Both the position numbers and the translations under genes were made by a program. From positions 1-8,588 of the forward strand of contig JAGASB010000180.1 in assembly GCA_017621955.1 (NCBI GenBank): a DNA stretch of 8,588 nucleotides, given 5' to 3'. Numbering within the stretch: position 1 is the stretch's first letter; each line of letters opens with the position of its first letter. Under the pieces are notes generated by a model, which did not search any database, had not been told where the DNA came from, and saw nothing but the letters and a program-made list of their open reading frames with translations. Positions 8,278 to 8,588 of this stretch are shown here, one piece after another. Source of the DNA: Clostridia bacterium (GTDB lineage: Bacteria; Bacillota_A; Clostridia; Christensenellales; Borkfalkiaceae).

Positions 8278-8325
8278 AGTATAGTCATTATATCTTTTTG
8301 CCGAAAAATGCAAAGATGCTATACT
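8278..8325. repeat. Nested inverted repeat spanning the operon promoter
   Basis: The outer arms are AGTATAG (8278-8284) and its exact complement CTATACT (8319-8325). The inner arms are ATCTTTTTGC (8292-8301) and GCAAAGAT (8310-8317), which pair with two bulged Ts and an 8-nt loop. The whole 48-bp element covers both promoter boxes. It could be an operator with widely spaced half-sites, a DNA/RNA hairpin, or part of the terminal structure of the neighbouring IS element. No T-run follows it on either strand, so an intrinsic terminator is unlikely. Confidence 0.5.
8287..8314 (-). promoter_or_regulatory. Candidate sigma-A-type promoter for the ABC/surface-protein operon
   Basis: On the complement, TTTGCA (8309-8314; four of six match to TTGACA) is followed by 16 bp and then a perfect TATAAT (8287-8292). 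This would start transcription near 8280 and leave a leader of about 70 nt before the ATPase start. A second perfect TATAAT lies at 8265-8270 but has no credible -35 box. The promoter sits between the IS30-type transposase end and the operon, and lies inside an inverted repeat. It is predicted by pattern only. Confidence 0.5.
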
Positions 8326-8380
8326 ATTTCTATCTCTTTATTGCATTTACATCATATCTTAATATTGATGAATTGTCAAA

Positions 8381-8587
8381 CTAAGTGCAACACTTTTTTA
8401 GATATTCATTAAATAAATCTATAGGTTTTTGAAAGTGTAAAACTTTCTTAGGTCTGGCGTTAATTAACGCCAGATTCTTTTTTAGCGTTTTTTCGCTTAC
8501 TCTTTCTAAATTTCTACCCTTAGGATAAAATTCCCTTAGTAATCCGTTTAGATTCTCATTTGTTCCTTTCTGCCATGCACAATATGG
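8381..8587 (-). CDS. IS30-family transposase, C-terminal fragment (5' part outside window)
   Basis: The complement of 8587-8384 encodes 68 residues ending in TAG (8381-8383), open at the window edge. It begins PYCAWQKGTNENLNGLLREF, the hallmark of the IS30 DDE transposase C-terminal catalytic block; the Glu in GTNEN is the expected third catalytic residue. It continues with YPKGRNL, an LALINARPKKVLHF segment equivalent to the family's LNxRPRKxLxxxTP motif, and ends KPIDLFNEYLKKCCT. No frameshift or early stop is seen, so the gene may be intact. It is transcribed towards the ABC operon. Codon use resembles its neighbours as far as so short a piece allows. Confidence 0.9.
   Translation of the reverse strand, partial: PYCAWQKGTNENLNGLLREFYPKGRNLERVSEKTLKKNLALINARPKKVLHFQKPIDLFNEYLKKCCT
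8453..8483 (+). terminator. Candidate intrinsic terminator antisense to the IS30 transposase
   Basis: A perfect 22-bp palindrome (8453-8474, half-site TCTGGCGTTAA) gives a GC-containing stem with a short TTAA-type loop. On the + strand it is followed at once by TTCTTTTTT (8475-8483), the classic layout of a rho-independent terminator. It lies inside coding sequence for LALINAR of the transposase. It would stop + strand transcripts that enter the element from its 3' side. On the minus (sense) strand the hairpin lacks a trailing U-run, so it should not terminate the transposase mRNA. Confidence 0.55.
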
Positions 8588-8588
8588 A

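Larger units (their letters stand above)
8381..8588 (-). mobile_element. 3' end of an IS30-family insertion sequence (partial)
   Basis: The minimal extent is given: from the transposase stop codon to the window edge. The element continues to the right beyond the window. Its left boundary should lie somewhere between 8213 and 8380, where IS30 terminal inverted repeats normally sit shortly after the stop codon. The terminal repeat cannot be defined without seeing the other end. No target duplication can be checked. Confidence 0.7.

Noticed and set aside
8431..8447. Short inverted repeat GAAAGT-GTAAA-ACTTTC
   Set aside because: Only 6-bp arms in AT-rich coding sequence of the transposase; such repeats are expected by chance and no T-run follows.
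1..8588. CRISPR array, tRNA, rRNA or riboswitch
   Set aside because: No regularly spaced direct repeats, no cloverleaf-like or rRNA-like sequence, and the only non-coding stretch (8213-8380) is AT-rich without a recognisable aptamer.

Overview
The window looks like chromosome from a low-GC, Gram-positive-type bacterium. By eye GC is a little above one third, every gene start has a good AGGAG-like ribosome binding site, TAA, TAG and TGA all act as stops, and the large secreted proteins carry Ig-like and InlB/Listeria-type repeats. An uncultured gut Clostridia/Bacillota lineage is my best guess, but no taxonomic marker gene is present. All real genes lie on the minus strand and read from right to left.

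Right end (8381-8588): the last 68 codons of an IS30-family transposase, running off the window. Within it is a perfect 22-bp palindrome followed by a T-run, which reads as an intrinsic terminator on the opposite (+) strand. Next come about 170 non-coding bases (8213-8380) with a plausible promoter embedded in a nested inverted repeat.

Middle and left: one tightly packed four-gene run, probably an operon. First is an ABC transporter ATPase (7454-8212). It overlaps by 4 bp a 555-aa polytopic permease of the ABC-2/exporter type (5790-7457). After 25 bp comes a 995-aa exported protein (2777-5764) with Ig-like (Big_2-type) domains at the N-terminus and a right-handed beta-helix-like region followed by an unrecognised C-terminal part. 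After 31 bp comes a second, even larger surface protein (1-2745, 915 codons seen and still open at the window edge). It has a signal-anchor, an InlB-type B-repeat and alternating MBG/Ig-like modules.

The point of interest is the linkage of a two-component ABC exporter with two giant cell-surface repeat proteins in one transcription unit. The sequence supports co-transcription; a functional connection (export, assembly or immunity for an envelope structure) is inference only. A second, unplanned observation is a very strong codon-pair rule: Asn, Asp, His and Tyr codons before Val are almost always C-ending, giving a marked excess of AACGTT/ACGT in the window.
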